Positions 29,851 through 38,822 of a DNA stretch of 64,000 nucleotides are shown in pieces. Position 1 is the stretch's first letter; every line of letters begins with the position of its first letter. The stretch is from Methylomonas koyamae (GTDB lineage Bacteria; Pseudomonadota; Gammaproteobacteria; Methylococcales; Methylomonadaceae), in the NCBI RefSeq assembly GCF_001644025.1, contig NZ_LUUK01000226.1, positions 1 through 64,000 on the forward strand. The letters run 5' to 3'. Position numbers and translations under genes: made by a program. The notes under the pieces are model-generated. The model worked only from the letters and a program-made list of their open reading frames with translations, was not told the origin of the DNA and made no database searches.

Positions 29851-30630
29851 ATGTTTTTTCTCGAAAAACTGTATGGACTCACAAAGTTGTTTGGTTTACT
29901 AGTGCTTCTTGGCGCTTGCAAAACTGCCAATGCATCATTCTTTTGGGCTCCTATTTACGATCTAACCAAGCCCATCACTAGCATCGTATGGGTGGATAGC
30001 ACTCCATTTACCTGGTGTTTGATTGGTGGAGAATGCCAGAGTCTTGGCTCTTATCGGGCCTTTTATGGTTCAAATGGGTACGGAGCAACGAGTTCAAGTA
30101 TTTTTTACCAATCCGCACCCGCCGGAACCCAAAAAACCCCATTGGACGTTGAAGCATCGTTAGCGCCAAATCCGGCCGGCGTCTTTGATTGGGGGCAATT
30201 CAATGTTCCTCAATTTTTGCCGTATGATCTGGGTAGCAATCTGTCAGGAACGTTTAAAATTAAATTAACACTGAATAGAGAACTCGCTGATTTAGAAGAA
30301 GTTTATATTGCTATTTTTCAAAACCGCGATCCAGACAATATCTTGCTTGGGGATTGGGAATTGCTCAACCAAAAGTTATTAGCCGATGACACTATTTTCG
30401 AAGGGATATTCAATTCGGAGGCGGGGTTATCTACTAGATTATTTGTTCATGGATTCGCCTTTAACGCTCTCGAATATCACATTACTGTCAGCGAAGTGCC
30501 TATTCCGAGTTCGGCACTGCTTTTGTTAACATCGTTACTATTTTTTTGCCGGAATTGGTATTTTCGTAAGTCCGTACGGCGGAAGCCTACAGGCGGATCG
30601 CCTCTTGGCATCCGCCCTTGTATGATCTGA
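29851..30630 (+). CDS. Secreted surface protein with VPIP/PEP-CTERM-like anchor
   Basis: 259 residues. Start at 29851 has a strong GGAGGAAT upstream. Signal peptide MFFLEKLYGLTKLFGLLVLL ending near ACKTANA; a cysteine there also leaves lipoprotein processing open. The middle is a beta-rich region with no family I know. Near the end, VPIPSSALLLLTSLLFF followed by basic residues is the layout of a PEP-CTERM-type sorting signal (Pro motif, hydrophobic helix, Arg cluster), read by exosortase. Odd: about 14 further residues (from ~residue 246) are encoded by a hairpin repeat, so the native end was probably overwritten. Base composition is low in GC compared with neighbours. Confidence 0.65.
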   Translation: MFFLEKLYGLTKLFGLLVLLGACKTANASFFWAPIYDLTKPITSIVWVDSTPFTWCLIGGECQSLGSYRAFYGSNGYGATSSSIFYQSAPAGTQKTPLDVEASLAPNPAGVFDWGQFNVPQFLPYDLGSNLSGTFKIKLTLNRELADLEEVYIAIFQNRDPDNILLGDWELLNQKLLADDTIFEGIFNSEAGLSTRLFVHGFAFNALEYHITVSEVPIPSSALLLLTSLLFFCRNWYFRKSVRRKPTGGSPLGIRPCMI

Positions 30631-30699
30631 AAATGGTACGCGGCGCGTACCCTCCACAACTCCAAATAAAGTGAGGCGGCCTGCCACTGCAAAGCCGCC
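30592..30699. repeat. Cluster of three hairpins (REP/BIME-like)
   Basis: Three inverted repeats follow each other: GGCGGAT/ATCCGCC (30592-30598, 30610-30616), GGTACGCG/CGCGTACC (30635-30642, 30644-30651, one-base loop) and GGCGGC/GCCGCC (30675-30680, 30694-30699). They lie between convergent genes and the first overlaps the last codons of the surface-protein gene. The arrangement resembles extragenic palindromic elements spread by a REP-associated transposase, none of which is in the window. Confidence 0.65.
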
Positions 30700-30715
30700 C
30701 TACCATTCAATCAGT

Positions 30716-31096
30716 CTATTTCTTGTTAAAGTGGTAAATATCCCCAAACTTGCCTTTTAACGTCATCGTCTTATCGTCCTTTTCGACCAGCGAGAAGATA
30801 TCGAATTTATCCGACCGGCCCAGCAAGGAAATTTTCAATTTACCGTTTTCCACTTCGTAATTGACCGGCGATTGGTCGTAATAGCTGCCTTCGCGCGGGA
30901 TATGGGTGATCGTGACCTTGCCGGCGCCAAAGGTCCACGTGTCTTCCCGCTTGATGGTTTCTTGAGTCGCCGCCGATTTTTTGGTGTATTCCAGTTTCCA
31001 ACTGCCTTGTACTTCGTCGCCGGATTGCAGCGGGACATCGGCAAACGCCTGGCTTGCGACGACCGACAAAACCAGCGCTAATGTTATGTTCTTCAT
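30716..31096 (-). CDS. Small periplasmic hypothetical protein (lipocalin-like beta protein)
   Basis: 126 residues. Signal peptide MKNITLALVLSVVASQAFA, cleaved before DVPLQ. The mature part is a run of short beta strands (GSWKLEYTKKSA, DTWTFGAGKVTITH, GKLKISLLGRSDKFDIFSL, KTMTLKGKFGDIYHF), as in lipocalin-like domains that describe a residual-signal formula 'GxWxL...'. The function is unknown. The ATG at 31096 is preferred over the upstream start at 31135 because it opens the signal peptide and follows a G-rich ribosome site. Confidence 0.75.
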   Translation of the reverse strand: MKNITLALVLSVVASQAFADVPLQSGDEVQGSWKLEYTKKSAATQETIKREDTWTFGAGKVTITHIPREGSYYDQSPVNYEVENGKLKISLLGRSDKFDIFSLVEKDDKTMTLKGKFGDIYHFNKK

Positions 31097-31268
31097 GTCC
31101 AACCCCCGACTTTTATTGATATAGGAGGGTCGCATTCTACGCTCCGGGCGACGTAAAGTACCTAATATTCAAGCTAGCGCGGCCGGCCGCCGTTCGTAAG
31201 AACGGGCGCGCGTCAATCCGAATGCGTTAAAATCCCAACTTGCGCCACCTTTCGGAATACCCGCGAAC

Positions 31269-31667
31269 ATGCTTCGTTACGACCGCTCCCGCTTTATCGC
31301 CCTGGGCCTGCCCAGTCTTTTGAATGCCGCGCTGGTGATCTACATGCTGGAACTGCGGCCGGAGCAGTGGTCCGACGACATCCGCAACGGTTTTTATTGG
31401 GCCTTGGTCGGAGGTCTCGGTCTGTTCGGAATCGCGGCGATGATCAAACGCGCTCGCGATCTGGGCTCGTCGGCGTGGGGCATTTTACTGGGATTTTTGT
31501 TTGCGCCGCCGTTCATGCTGCTGGTCGCCCTCATACTGGCCTTTATTCCCAGCAGCCCCGATGCCGACCGTCTGGAACCGCCGCCGCCCAACGCATCCTT
31601 AGCAACCTGGCAAACCGGCTTGGCGATTCTGGTAGTGCCCTGGTTGGCGATTTGGCTGTTTCGGTAA
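31269..31667 (+). CDS. DUF805-like small inner-membrane protein
   Basis: 132 residues with three to four membrane helices. IKRARDLGSSAWGILLGF matches the R-x-x-D-x-G core of DUF805 proteins, which have no known activity. The C-terminal loop is Pro-rich (EPPPPNAS) and is followed by a last helix. It stands alone: divergent from the small periplasmic gene and followed by a 564-base gap. Confidence 0.75.
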   Translation: MLRYDRSRFIALGLPSLLNAALVIYMLELRPEQWSDDIRNGFYWALVGGLGLFGIAAMIKRARDLGSSAWGILLGFLFAPPFMLLVALILAFIPSSPDADRLEPPPPNASLATWQTGLAILVVPWLAIWLFR

Positions 31668-32231
31668 CGCTTGGTCGCCAGCCGTCAACGCCGGCACTCG
31701 CCAGCCCGGCCTGTTCGCCGCAATCGGCATCTGGCGACTCCGATGAATTTGCGATCCACTTCGCAAATCCGTTAGCCTGAAGGCGGGCATTTCTCAGCCG
31801 TCGCTTCCATCAAATCGCGGGCAAGGCAAATTCGTTTGTTAGCCTCTTCACAGATTGGACTTGTCCTTCCAGCGCCTAAATGCCCGTCGGCGCCTCGCGA
31901 TCAATCGAGCTTGCAACAGAGCGACAACGCTTGCCGATTTTCTCAAAAAGATACAGAAAACCCGAGTGGCCTTGGAATAAAGCGTACCCCGGCCAAGCTT
32001 AGCCGCCAATCCGGCCGCGCCACCATCCGCCACGCGTAAAATCCCTCCCGATTTGGAAACGCTCCCGATTCCCCCGCGCTACCGGCGGAAATTGCTCCTC
32101 TACACTTTCTCTTCGGAACCGCACCGGCCAAGTTCGGCCAACCCTGCCGCAAGCAGCGCGGCGGCGCTGTTCCGGCACCCGAACCATTCGGCTATCGATA
32201 ACCCGGTATTGTTTAACCTCGCGGGGTAACC
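31668..32231. other. Gene-free spacer upstream of the ThDP/SDR/citrate-synthase-like operon
   Basis: No convincing gene: the open frames are short and biased. One hairpin is seen, ATTTGCGA/TCGCAAAT at 31747-31754 and 31761-31768, without a T-run. The region must carry the promoter of the operon starting at 32232; I could not identify a convincing -35/-10 pair. GGGG at about 32221-32225 serves as the ribosome site of the first gene. Confidence 0.5.
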
Positions 32232-34100
32232 ATGAGCGCGCAAATCTCCCTGATTCATCACCATACAGACCTAATCGACGACATCGCCGACCCCAGACAT
32301 TCGCAGCCGGCGGACATCGCCGATCTGCTGGTCGCCTATCTGGAACAGATGGGGGTCGAATACGTTTTCGGCGTGCCCGGCGGCGCCATCGAGCCGCTCT
32401 ACAACGCCATCGCCCGTAGCAGCCGGCGCGGCGGTATCCGTCACGTGCTGGCCCGCCACGAAGCCGGCGCCGCCTTCATGGCCGACGGCTACGCTCGGGA
32501 AACCGGCAAAATCGGCGTCTGCTGCTCCACATCGGGTCCCGGCGCCACCAACCTGATTACCGGCGTGGCCTGCGCTTACGACAACAACATTCCGATGTTG
32601 GTCATTACCGGCCAACCGGCCCTGCCGGCGTTCGGCAAATACCCCTTGCAAGAATCCTCGTGCACCGGCATCAACACGCTGGGCATGTTCCGGCATTGCA
32701 CGCTATACAACTCGTTGGTCTCCCACCCCAAGCAATTGGAAACCAAACTGGTGACCGCGCTGCAACGGGCGATTCGTGCCCCGCGCGGACCGTCGCATCT
32801 GACCGTGCCGGTGGATGTGTTCCGCAGCCCCTGCAGCCGCGGCACACCGTCCTACAACCTGGAGCAACTGCTGGCGCCGTCGTCGATGGTGGACGACGAC
32901 GCCATCACCGAATTGCGCGACATGCTGGCCGAGGCCCAAAACGTCGTTCTGCTGATCGGCGGCGGCTGCGGCGAAGCGATCGGTTCGATTCTGCAATTCG
33001 CCGCGCTGAAAGGCACGCCGCTAGTCACCACGCCCGACGGCAAAGGCCTGGTCAATCCACGCCATCCGTTGTTCCGGGGCGTGTTCGGTTTCGGCGGTCA
33101 CGAAACCGCCGACGCCGCGCTGCGAGACAAAGCAGTCGATTTGATCCTAGCCATCGGCGCCAACATGGGCGAGTGGAACAGCGGCGGCTGGAGCGACAGC
33201 CTGCTCAACGAGCGCTTGGTTCATATCGACGAGTCCGAGGAAAACCTGTCGCGTACGCCGATGGCCCGCCTGCACGTGCGCGGCCGGATCTTGTCGGTGT
33301 TCAGCCGGCTGGTCGAGCACCTGCATCACCAGCAAAAAACCGACAATTTCGAATATGCCCGGCAGCGCGCCTCCCGCGAACACAAGGTCGACCAACACGA
33401 TCCCCACCAACTGTTAAGCGCGCCGGAAAAATATCAAAGCGATGCCACGCCGCTGAAACCGCAGCGCTTGATGCGCGAATTGGGCCAACTGTTTCCGCCG
33501 ACCACCCGCTTTTTGGCCGACACCGGCAATAGCGTGTCGTGGGCCGTACATTATCTGCACCCCGGCATCGACCGACGGGTCGGCGAACGCCGATTGGGCG
33601 GCGGCGGCCGCAAGATCACGCCGGGCCTGCGCCGCACCGACGGCGGCTGGCTGCGGGTAACGATGAATTTCGCGGCGATGGGTTGGGCGATCGGCGGCGC
33701 GATCGGCACCGCGATCGCCAACCGCCGTCAGCCGGTAGTCTGCATCACCGGCGACGGCAGCATGTTGATGAACGGTCAGGAAATTTCGGTCGCGGTCGCC
33801 GAGCGTCTGGCGGTGGTGTTTATTGTGCTCAACGACCAGTCGCTAGGCATGGTCAGACACGGCCAGCGCTTGGCCGGGGCCGAACAAATCGGTTGCGATT
33901 TGCCGCCCAGCGACTTCGCGGCCCTGGCCCGCGCCCTCGGCGCCGACGCCTACACGATCCGCTCGCCGCACGACTTGACCAATCTGAATATCGCCGCGAT
34001 CTGCGCACGCAAGGGGCCGACCCTGCTTGACGTGCTGATCGATCCCGACGAAGAGCCGCCGATGAACGTGCGGATGCGCGTCCTGACCAACACCTTATAA
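32232..34100 (+). CDS. Acetolactate-synthase-like ThDP-dependent enzyme
   Basis: 622 residues. Three-domain ThDP enzyme of the acetolactate synthase/benzoylformate decarboxylase type: an N-terminal pyrimidine-binding domain with the activating Glu in LARHEAGAAFMADGYAR, a central domain (LIGGGCGEAIGS), and a C-terminal diphosphate domain with GDGSMLMNGQEISVA...LNDQSLGMVRHGQ. Such enzymes decarboxylate a 2-oxoacid and pass the acyl unit to an acceptor. Compared with ordinary IlvB there is an insertion near residues 445-470 rich in Gly and Arg (VGERRLGGGGRKI), just before the diphosphate domain. No small regulatory subunit follows; instead an SDR and two citrate-synthase-like genes do. A special C-C bond-forming role is inferred. 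Confidence 0.85.
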   Translation: MSAQISLIHHHTDLIDDIADPRHSQPADIADLLVAYLEQMGVEYVFGVPGGAIEPLYNAIARSSRRGGIRHVLARHEAGAAFMADGYARETGKIGVCCSTSGPGATNLITGVACAYDNNIPMLVITGQPALPAFGKYPLQESSCTGINTLGMFRHCTLYNSLVSHPKQLETKLVTALQRAIRAPRGPSHLTVPVDVFRSPCSRGTPSYNLEQLLAPSSMVDDDAITELRDMLAEAQNVVLLIGGGCGEAIGSILQFAALKGTPLVTTPDGKGLVNPRHPLFRGVFGFGGHETADAALRDKAVDLILAIGANMGEWNSGGWSDSLLNERLVHIDESEENLSRTPMARLHVRGRILSVFSRLVEHLHHQQKTDNFEYARQRASREHKVDQHDPHQLLSAPEKYQSDATPLKPQRLMRELGQLFPPTTRFLADTGNSVSWAVHYLHPGIDRRVGERRLGGGGRKITPGLRRTDGGWLRVTMNFAAMGWAIGGAIGTAIANRRQPVVCITGDGSMLMNGQEISVAVAERLAVVFIVLNDQSLGMVRHGQRLAGAEQIGCDLPPSDFAALARALGADAYTIRSPHDLTNLNIAAICARKGPTLLDVLIDPDEEPPMNVRMRVLTNTL

Positions 34101-34113
34101 GCGGGGCGACTTC

Positions 34114-34872
34114 ATGAACAAACTCAGCGGTAAAACCGCGTTGATTACCGGCGGCTCCAGCGGCATCGGCCTGGCCAGCGCCAAACTATTCCTCGCCGAG
34201 GGTGCCCGGCTGGCGATCACCGGACGGGACCCGGAACGCTTGGAAACCGCCCGCCAACAGTTGGGCGACGACACGCTGGCCCTCGTCAGCGAGGCCGGTT
34301 GTCTGAACGACATCGAAGCCCTGCTGGAACAGGTCGGCCAACATTTTCAAACTTTGGACATTCTGTTTCTGAACGCCGGCATCGCCGAACCGACACCGTT
34401 GGAACTGACCACCGAAGACCAATTCGACCGCATCATGCGGGTCAATTTCAAGGGCGTGTTTTTTACGATCCAAAAAGCCTTGCCGATGCTCAAACCCGGC
34501 GCCTCCATCATCGTCACCACGTCGATCACCAACCGTAGCGGCACCCCCAATTTCAGCGTGTACGCCGCCAGCAAGGCGGCCTTGCGTTCGATGGTGCAAT
34601 CGTTGGGATTGACCTTGATAGGACAAGGCATACGGGTCAACGCGATCAACCCCGGCCCTATCGATACCGAAGGCTTCAACCGCCTGCCGTTACCCGGCGA
34701 CGTGTTTCAAGCCATCAAAACCGATATCGAGGGCCGTTCGCCGATCAAGCGCTTCGGCGCGCCGGAGGAAGTCGCCAAGGTCGCGTTGTTTTTGGCGTCC
34801 GACGATTCGGCCTATGTCGTCGGCGAAGAAATCGTCGTCGACGGCGGCATCAGTTTAGTTTGTTTACCCTAG
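34114..34872 (+). CDS. Short-chain dehydrogenase/reductase (SDR)
   Basis: 252 residues, classical SDR. The cofactor loop is TGGSSGIGLASA; the absence of an acidic residue soon after the second strand, where ITGRDPERL has Arg, suggests NADP(H). The catalytic Ser lies in TTSITNRSG and the YxxxK motif in SVYAASKAAL, with the NAG motif (LNAGIAE). The closing segment DDSAYVVGEEIVVDGG is typical. It probably reduces the keto product of the preceding ThDP enzyme or oxidises an alcohol. It starts 13 bases after that gene and ends 8 bases before the first citrate-synthase-like gene. Confidence 0.92.
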   Translation: MNKLSGKTALITGGSSGIGLASAKLFLAEGARLAITGRDPERLETARQQLGDDTLALVSEAGCLNDIEALLEQVGQHFQTLDILFLNAGIAEPTPLELTTEDQFDRIMRVNFKGVFFTIQKALPMLKPGASIIVTTSITNRSGTPNFSVYAASKAALRSMVQSLGLTLIGQGIRVNAINPGPIDTEGFNRLPLPGDVFQAIKTDIEGRSPIKRFGAPEEVAKVALFLASDDSAYVVGEEIVVDGGISLVCLP

Positions 34873-34880
34873 GAGGCATT

Positions 34881-35690
34881 ATGAGCGCCGATCAAACCAT
34901 CCCGACGATACGCACCCGCATCTGGCGGGAAGAAGCCGAGTCCGACAACCGTTTCGCCACCCGAACCGCCTATTGCCGAGGCTACGACGTTTACGGGGAA
35001 ATGCTGGGCCAGGCCCGCTGGACCGATCTCTTGTATATGCTGTTCATGCCGGAAGCGCCGAGCGCCGAACAATCCGCCCTATTGGACAGCTTGGCGCTGG
35101 CGCTGGCGAATCCGGGACCGCGCGACCCGGCCGTGCATGCGGCCATGTGCGGCGGCGTGTGCGGCTCGCCGGCCGCCTCGTCGTTGATGGCGGCGTTGGC
35201 GGTCGGCGCCGGTCAGGCCGGCGGCGCTCGCGAAGTCTACAACGCGGCGAACGGCTGGCTGCGCTGCGGCACCGATTTGAACGCCTGGCGGCGTTGGCTG
35301 ACCGAGTCGCTGACCGCCGATCCGGGCAGTGTCTGGCCGGCGATCGAGCATCCGTCCGGGTTCGACGATCATGGCGCCGGCACCTCGCTACCGGTACGGC
35401 AAACCCTGGACTGCCTGGCGGAATACGGCGTTGGGCCGCGCCTGCCTTGGCTGATCGAAAACCTGGCGGCGCTGCAAGCACTGGCCGGCCGGCCGTTGGC
35501 ACTGTCCGGCGTCGCGGCGGCGGCGCTAGCGGATTTGGGTTTTGACCCGGAACAAAGCGAAATGCTGTATCTGCTGTTGCGTCTGCCGGGCGCGGCGGCG
35601 CATGCCTTGGAACAACGGCCGCTGGGTTACAAGAAATTTCCGTTCGGCGTCGTCGAATTGGAAACGCCACCGGTGGAGCAAGCGGCATGA
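34881..35690 (+). CDS. Divergent citrate-synthase/citryl-CoA-lyase-like protein, copy 1
   Basis: 269 residues, about the size of short citryl-CoA-lyase-type members of the citrate synthase superfamily. Landmarks: TAYCRGYDVYGEML (the family's YRG-Y-D-I-x-x-L), then a helical body and DLGFDPEQSEMLYLLLRLPGAAAHALEQ. The HGGA segment, which carries an active-site His in citrate synthases, reads AGQAGGAREV, and the later G-F-G-H position reads GFDDHG. So catalytic histidines seem replaced, though a nearby His might substitute. AGGAGG ribosome site 5 bases upstream. The stop overlaps the start of copy 2 by ATGA, suggesting a heteromer of two subunits. Confidence 0.75.
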   Translation: MSADQTIPTIRTRIWREEAESDNRFATRTAYCRGYDVYGEMLGQARWTDLLYMLFMPEAPSAEQSALLDSLALALANPGPRDPAVHAAMCGGVCGSPAASSLMAALAVGAGQAGGAREVYNAANGWLRCGTDLNAWRRWLTESLTADPGSVWPAIEHPSGFDDHGAGTSLPVRQTLDCLAEYGVGPRLPWLIENLAALQALAGRPLALSGVAAAALADLGFDPEQSEMLYLLLRLPGAAAHALEQRPLGYKKFPFGVVELETPPVEQAA

Positions 35691-36502
35691 GGGGCGCAAA
35701 ATTACTCGACCGCCACGTCGGCGTCTTGAAAAGCCGGATGGGCAAGTTTTACCCCGGCAGCCACGTGGTGTTTCGCGGCCGCGATTTGCTGAGTGAATTA
35801 AAAGACATGGACTGGTTGGAATTGTACGTGTTCGGCATCACCGGCCGCCACTTCGACCCAGCCCAACTGAAATTGCTGCACGCGATCTGGATTTACACCA
35901 GTTATCCCGACGTCCGGCTGTGGAACAATCGGGTCGCGGCCTTGGCCGGCAGTACCCGCAGCACCGGGACGCTGGGTCTGGCGGCGGCCCTGGCGGTATC
36001 GGAAGCGGAAATATACGGCGGCGGCATTTTCGTACGATCGATCGACTTTTTCAGCCGCGCGTTACGCCAACTCGAACAAGGCGGCGATCTGGAAACCTGT
36101 ATTCGCGAGGAACTGGCCACCCACCGCGGCATCGGCGGTTACGGCAGGCCGCTAGTCAACGGCGACGAACGCATCGGTCCGTTGTTGGATTTGGCGAAGG
36201 CATTGGGCCTGGACCAAGGCCCTTATCTAAAGTTGGCCTTGGCGGTCGAGCAAATGTTGTTGAACGGCCGCTGGCGGATGAAAATGAATTACGCCGCGCT
36301 GGTCGCCGCCTTGGGCAGCGACCTGGGCATGAGCGCGCGCGAGCTGTATTTGTTCATCTTTCCGGTATTTCTGGCCGGAATGCCGCCGGGTTATATCGAA
36401 GCCAGCGAACGCCCGGCCGGCACGCTCTACCCTACGCCGTGCGACGGCATTGTTTACGACGGATCGCCTCGCCGCACTTGGCATCCCGCAAAGCCCGACT
36501 AA
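35687..36502 (+). CDS. Divergent citrate-synthase/citryl-CoA-lyase-like protein, copy 2
   Basis: 271 residues, homologous in layout to the preceding gene. Landmarks: SHVVFRGRDLLSEL (citrate synthase RG-D-x-x-x-L), GSTRSTGTLGLAAALAVSEAEIYGG (which corresponds to the region before the first catalytic His) and GIGGYGRPLVNGDERIGPLL (G-F-G-H-P-x-x-x-x-D-P-R of citryl-CoA lyases, with His replaced by Arg). The C-terminal part keeps the large helical domain (MNYAALVAALGSDLGMS). Coupled to copy 1 by ATGA. The pair may bind an acyl-CoA and one keto acid but perform altered chemistry. Last gene of the operon. Confidence 0.75.
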   Translation: MRGAKLLDRHVGVLKSRMGKFYPGSHVVFRGRDLLSELKDMDWLELYVFGITGRHFDPAQLKLLHAIWIYTSYPDVRLWNNRVAALAGSTRSTGTLGLAAALAVSEAEIYGGGIFVRSIDFFSRALRQLEQGGDLETCIREELATHRGIGGYGRPLVNGDERIGPLLDLAKALGLDQGPYLKLALAVEQMLLNGRWRMKMNYAALVAALGSDLGMSARELYLFIFPVFLAGMPPGYIEASERPAGTLYPTPCDGIVYDGSPRRTWHPAKPD

Positions 36503-36622
36503 ACTGCGCTTCAATTATCTCTGGCAATCGATGGTCCGGGCTTGGTATGCTCCGCAACCGGCCCGGCCCATCGGTGACCCGAGCTTCGCCATCAAGACAA
36601 GACATCCATTCAGGAGCCCACC

Positions 36623-38770
36623 ATGCATCGCCGCCTGTTCTTCCTCGCCGCGGTTTGCGTCAGCGCAAGCCCCTCGGCGCAACCGGTTTCGACCGAGGAA
36701 GAAGAAAAAGCCCTATCGCAAATCTACGGCGGCGAAGAAATGGTCAGCATCGCCAGCGGCTACAAACAGCCGATTTCCAAAGCGCCGTCAATCGCGACGG
36801 TCATCACCGCGGAAGACATCAAGTCGATTGGCGCGACCGATATCGACGAGGCGTTGGAAACGGTTCCCGGCTTGCATGTGGAGCGCAACACCATAGGCTA
36901 CAACCCGATTTACACCTTTCGCGGCATTTTTTCGCAGTTCAATCAGCAAGTGCTGATGATGGTCAACGGCATCCCGATTACCAATTCCTATACCGGCAGC
37001 CGAGGCGAGGCCTGGGGCGGCATGCCGCTGCGCGATGTCGCCCGGATCGAAGTGGTGCGCGGTCCCGGCTCGGCGGTGTACGGCGCCGACGCCTTCGCCG
37101 GCGTCATCAACGTCATCACCAAAACTCGGCAAGACATCGAGGGCACAGAGGTGGGCGGCCGGGTCGGCAGCTTCGACACGTACGACGGCTGGGCGCTGCA
37201 CGGCGGCGAATGGGCCGGCTTCGACGTGGCGTTGGCGCTGGAATACCACAAGACCGCCGGCCAGGATTCGATCGTCGATGCCGACCTGCAAAGCTATTTC
37301 GACAGTCTGGGCCTGGGGCCGAAAGCCTCGTTGGCACCGGGACCGCTCAATCTGTCGCGCGACAACCTCGACGCCCGCATCGATTTATCGCGCGGTCATT
37401 GGCGGTTTCGCGGCGGCCTGCAACATCGCGGCGATTTCGGTAACGGCTCGGGCGTCGCTCAGGCGCTGGACCCGATCAACCGCTACGCCAGCGACCGCTG
37501 GAATGCCGACGTCACCTACCATAACGACGATATCGATAACTGGGATCTGACCACCCAAGCCAGTTATTTCGAAACCACCCAGGAAATAGAACGCAATTTG
37601 ACACTGTTTCCGCCCGGCACCACGTTGCCGATCGGCGGCAACGGCCAGATCGGCCTCGGCGCGCCGGTGACCTTCCCGAACGGCTATATCGGCAACCCGG
37701 AAGTCTGGGAACGCCATATTCGCATCAACCAATCGATTGCTTACACCGGTTTTCAGCAACATTTATTGCGCAGCGGTATCGGCTTCAATTACGACAGTCT
37801 GTTCCGGGCCAAAGTCAGTCAGAATTTCGGTATCGACCCGACCACCGGCCTGCCGATTCCGTCGCTACCGGGCATTCCGCTCACCGATGTTTCGGGCACC
37901 GCGTCAACCTTTATCCCGGAAGTCGACCGCAAGGTCGCCTATTTGTTTTTGCAGGATCAGTGGAATTTCGCCAACGACTGGACGCTGACCGCCGGCGCCC
38001 GCTACGACCGCTATTCGGATTTCGGCAACACCTTCAATCCGCGCGCCGCGTTGATCTGGGAGGCCGACTACAACCTGACCGCCAAGTTGATGTACGGCTC
38101 GGCGTTCCGCGCGCCGTCGTTTCAGGAGATGTACATCATCAACAACCCGGCGCAGCTCGGCAATCCGCGCTTGAAGCCGGAAACGATGGAAAACGTCGAG
38201 CTGGGTTTCGACTACCGGCCGACCGACAGCCTGCGCCTGGGCTTGAACTTCTTCAACTATTGGTGGAAGGATATTATCCGCTTCGTGCCGGACAGCGGTT
38301 CGACGACGTCCACCGCTCGGAACACAGGCACACAACAAGGTTACGGCACCGAGTTCGAAGCGGAATGGCAGGCCGCCGACAATCTGAAACTGATCGGCAA
38401 TTACGCCTACCAACGCAGCCGCGACGAAGCGCTGAATCACGATGCCGGCTATGCGCCGCATCACCAGATTTATTTGCGCGCCAATTGGGAATTCCTGCCT
38501 GACTGGTCGCTCAGCCCGCAAGCCAAGTGGATAGTCGGCCGCGAACGCAGCTACGGCGACGCACGCGAGCCGGTAGCCGACTATACTTGGGTCGACTTGA
38601 CCCTACGCCGGCAAAATCTGGCCAAACATGTCGAAGTGGCGTTCTCGGTTCGCAACCTGTTCGACGTCAGCGCCCGCGAACCCAGCTTGGTTGGCAGCCC
38701 GACCGCCATCCCCAACGATTTGCCGCTGGCGACCCGCAGTTTTTACGGGGAAATCAGCGTTAACTTTTAG
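36623..38770 (+). CDS. TonB-dependent outer-membrane receptor
   Basis: 715 residues. Signal peptide (MHRRLFFLAAVCVSAS), a plug domain (about 45-160) with VITAEDIKSIGATDIDEALETVPG and RIEVVRGPGSAVYGADAFAG, then a beta-barrel whose last strand ends ...YGEISVNF, with terminal Phe as usual. A TonB-box is not obvious, but the region near residues 38-45 (EEMVSIAS) may serve. Such receptors import scarce ligands (metal chelates, cobalamin, sugars); the ligand is unknown. The gene is followed by a substrate-binding protein and a hybrid kinase, an arrangement that couples uptake to sensing. Confidence 0.93.
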   Translation: MHRRLFFLAAVCVSASPSAQPVSTEEEEKALSQIYGGEEMVSIASGYKQPISKAPSIATVITAEDIKSIGATDIDEALETVPGLHVERNTIGYNPIYTFRGIFSQFNQQVLMMVNGIPITNSYTGSRGEAWGGMPLRDVARIEVVRGPGSAVYGADAFAGVINVITKTRQDIEGTEVGGRVGSFDTYDGWALHGGEWAGFDVALALEYHKTAGQDSIVDADLQSYFDSLGLGPKASLAPGPLNLSRDNLDARIDLSRGHWRFRGGLQHRGDFGNGSGVAQALDPINRYASDRWNADVTYHNDDIDNWDLTTQASYFETTQEIERNLTLFPPGTTLPIGGNGQIGLGAPVTFPNGYIGNPEVWERHIRINQSIAYTGFQQHLLRSGIGFNYDSLFRAKVSQNFGIDPTTGLPIPSLPGIPLTDVSGTASTFIPEVDRKVAYLFLQDQWNFANDWTLTAGARYDRYSDFGNTFNPRAALIWEADYNLTAKLMYGSAFRAPSFQEMYIINNPAQLGNPRLKPETMENVELGFDYRPTDSLRLGLNFFNYWWKDIIRFVPDSGSTTSTARNTGTQQGYGTEFEAEWQAADNLKLIGNYAYQRSRDEALNHDAGYAPHHQIYLRANWEFLPDWSLSPQAKWIVGRERSYGDAREPVADYTWVDLTLRRQNLAKHVEVAFSVRNLFDVSAREPSLVGSPTAIPNDLPLATRSFYGEISVNF

Positions 38771-38822
38771 CCGACGAATTGTCGCCGCGACTGGCTCATT
38801 CATGCATTATTCAGGAGTTATT

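Noticed and set aside
31836-32152. Overlapping short open frames before the ThDP enzyme gene
   Set aside because: Arg/Ser-biased shadow reading of GC-rich spacer; no start sites.
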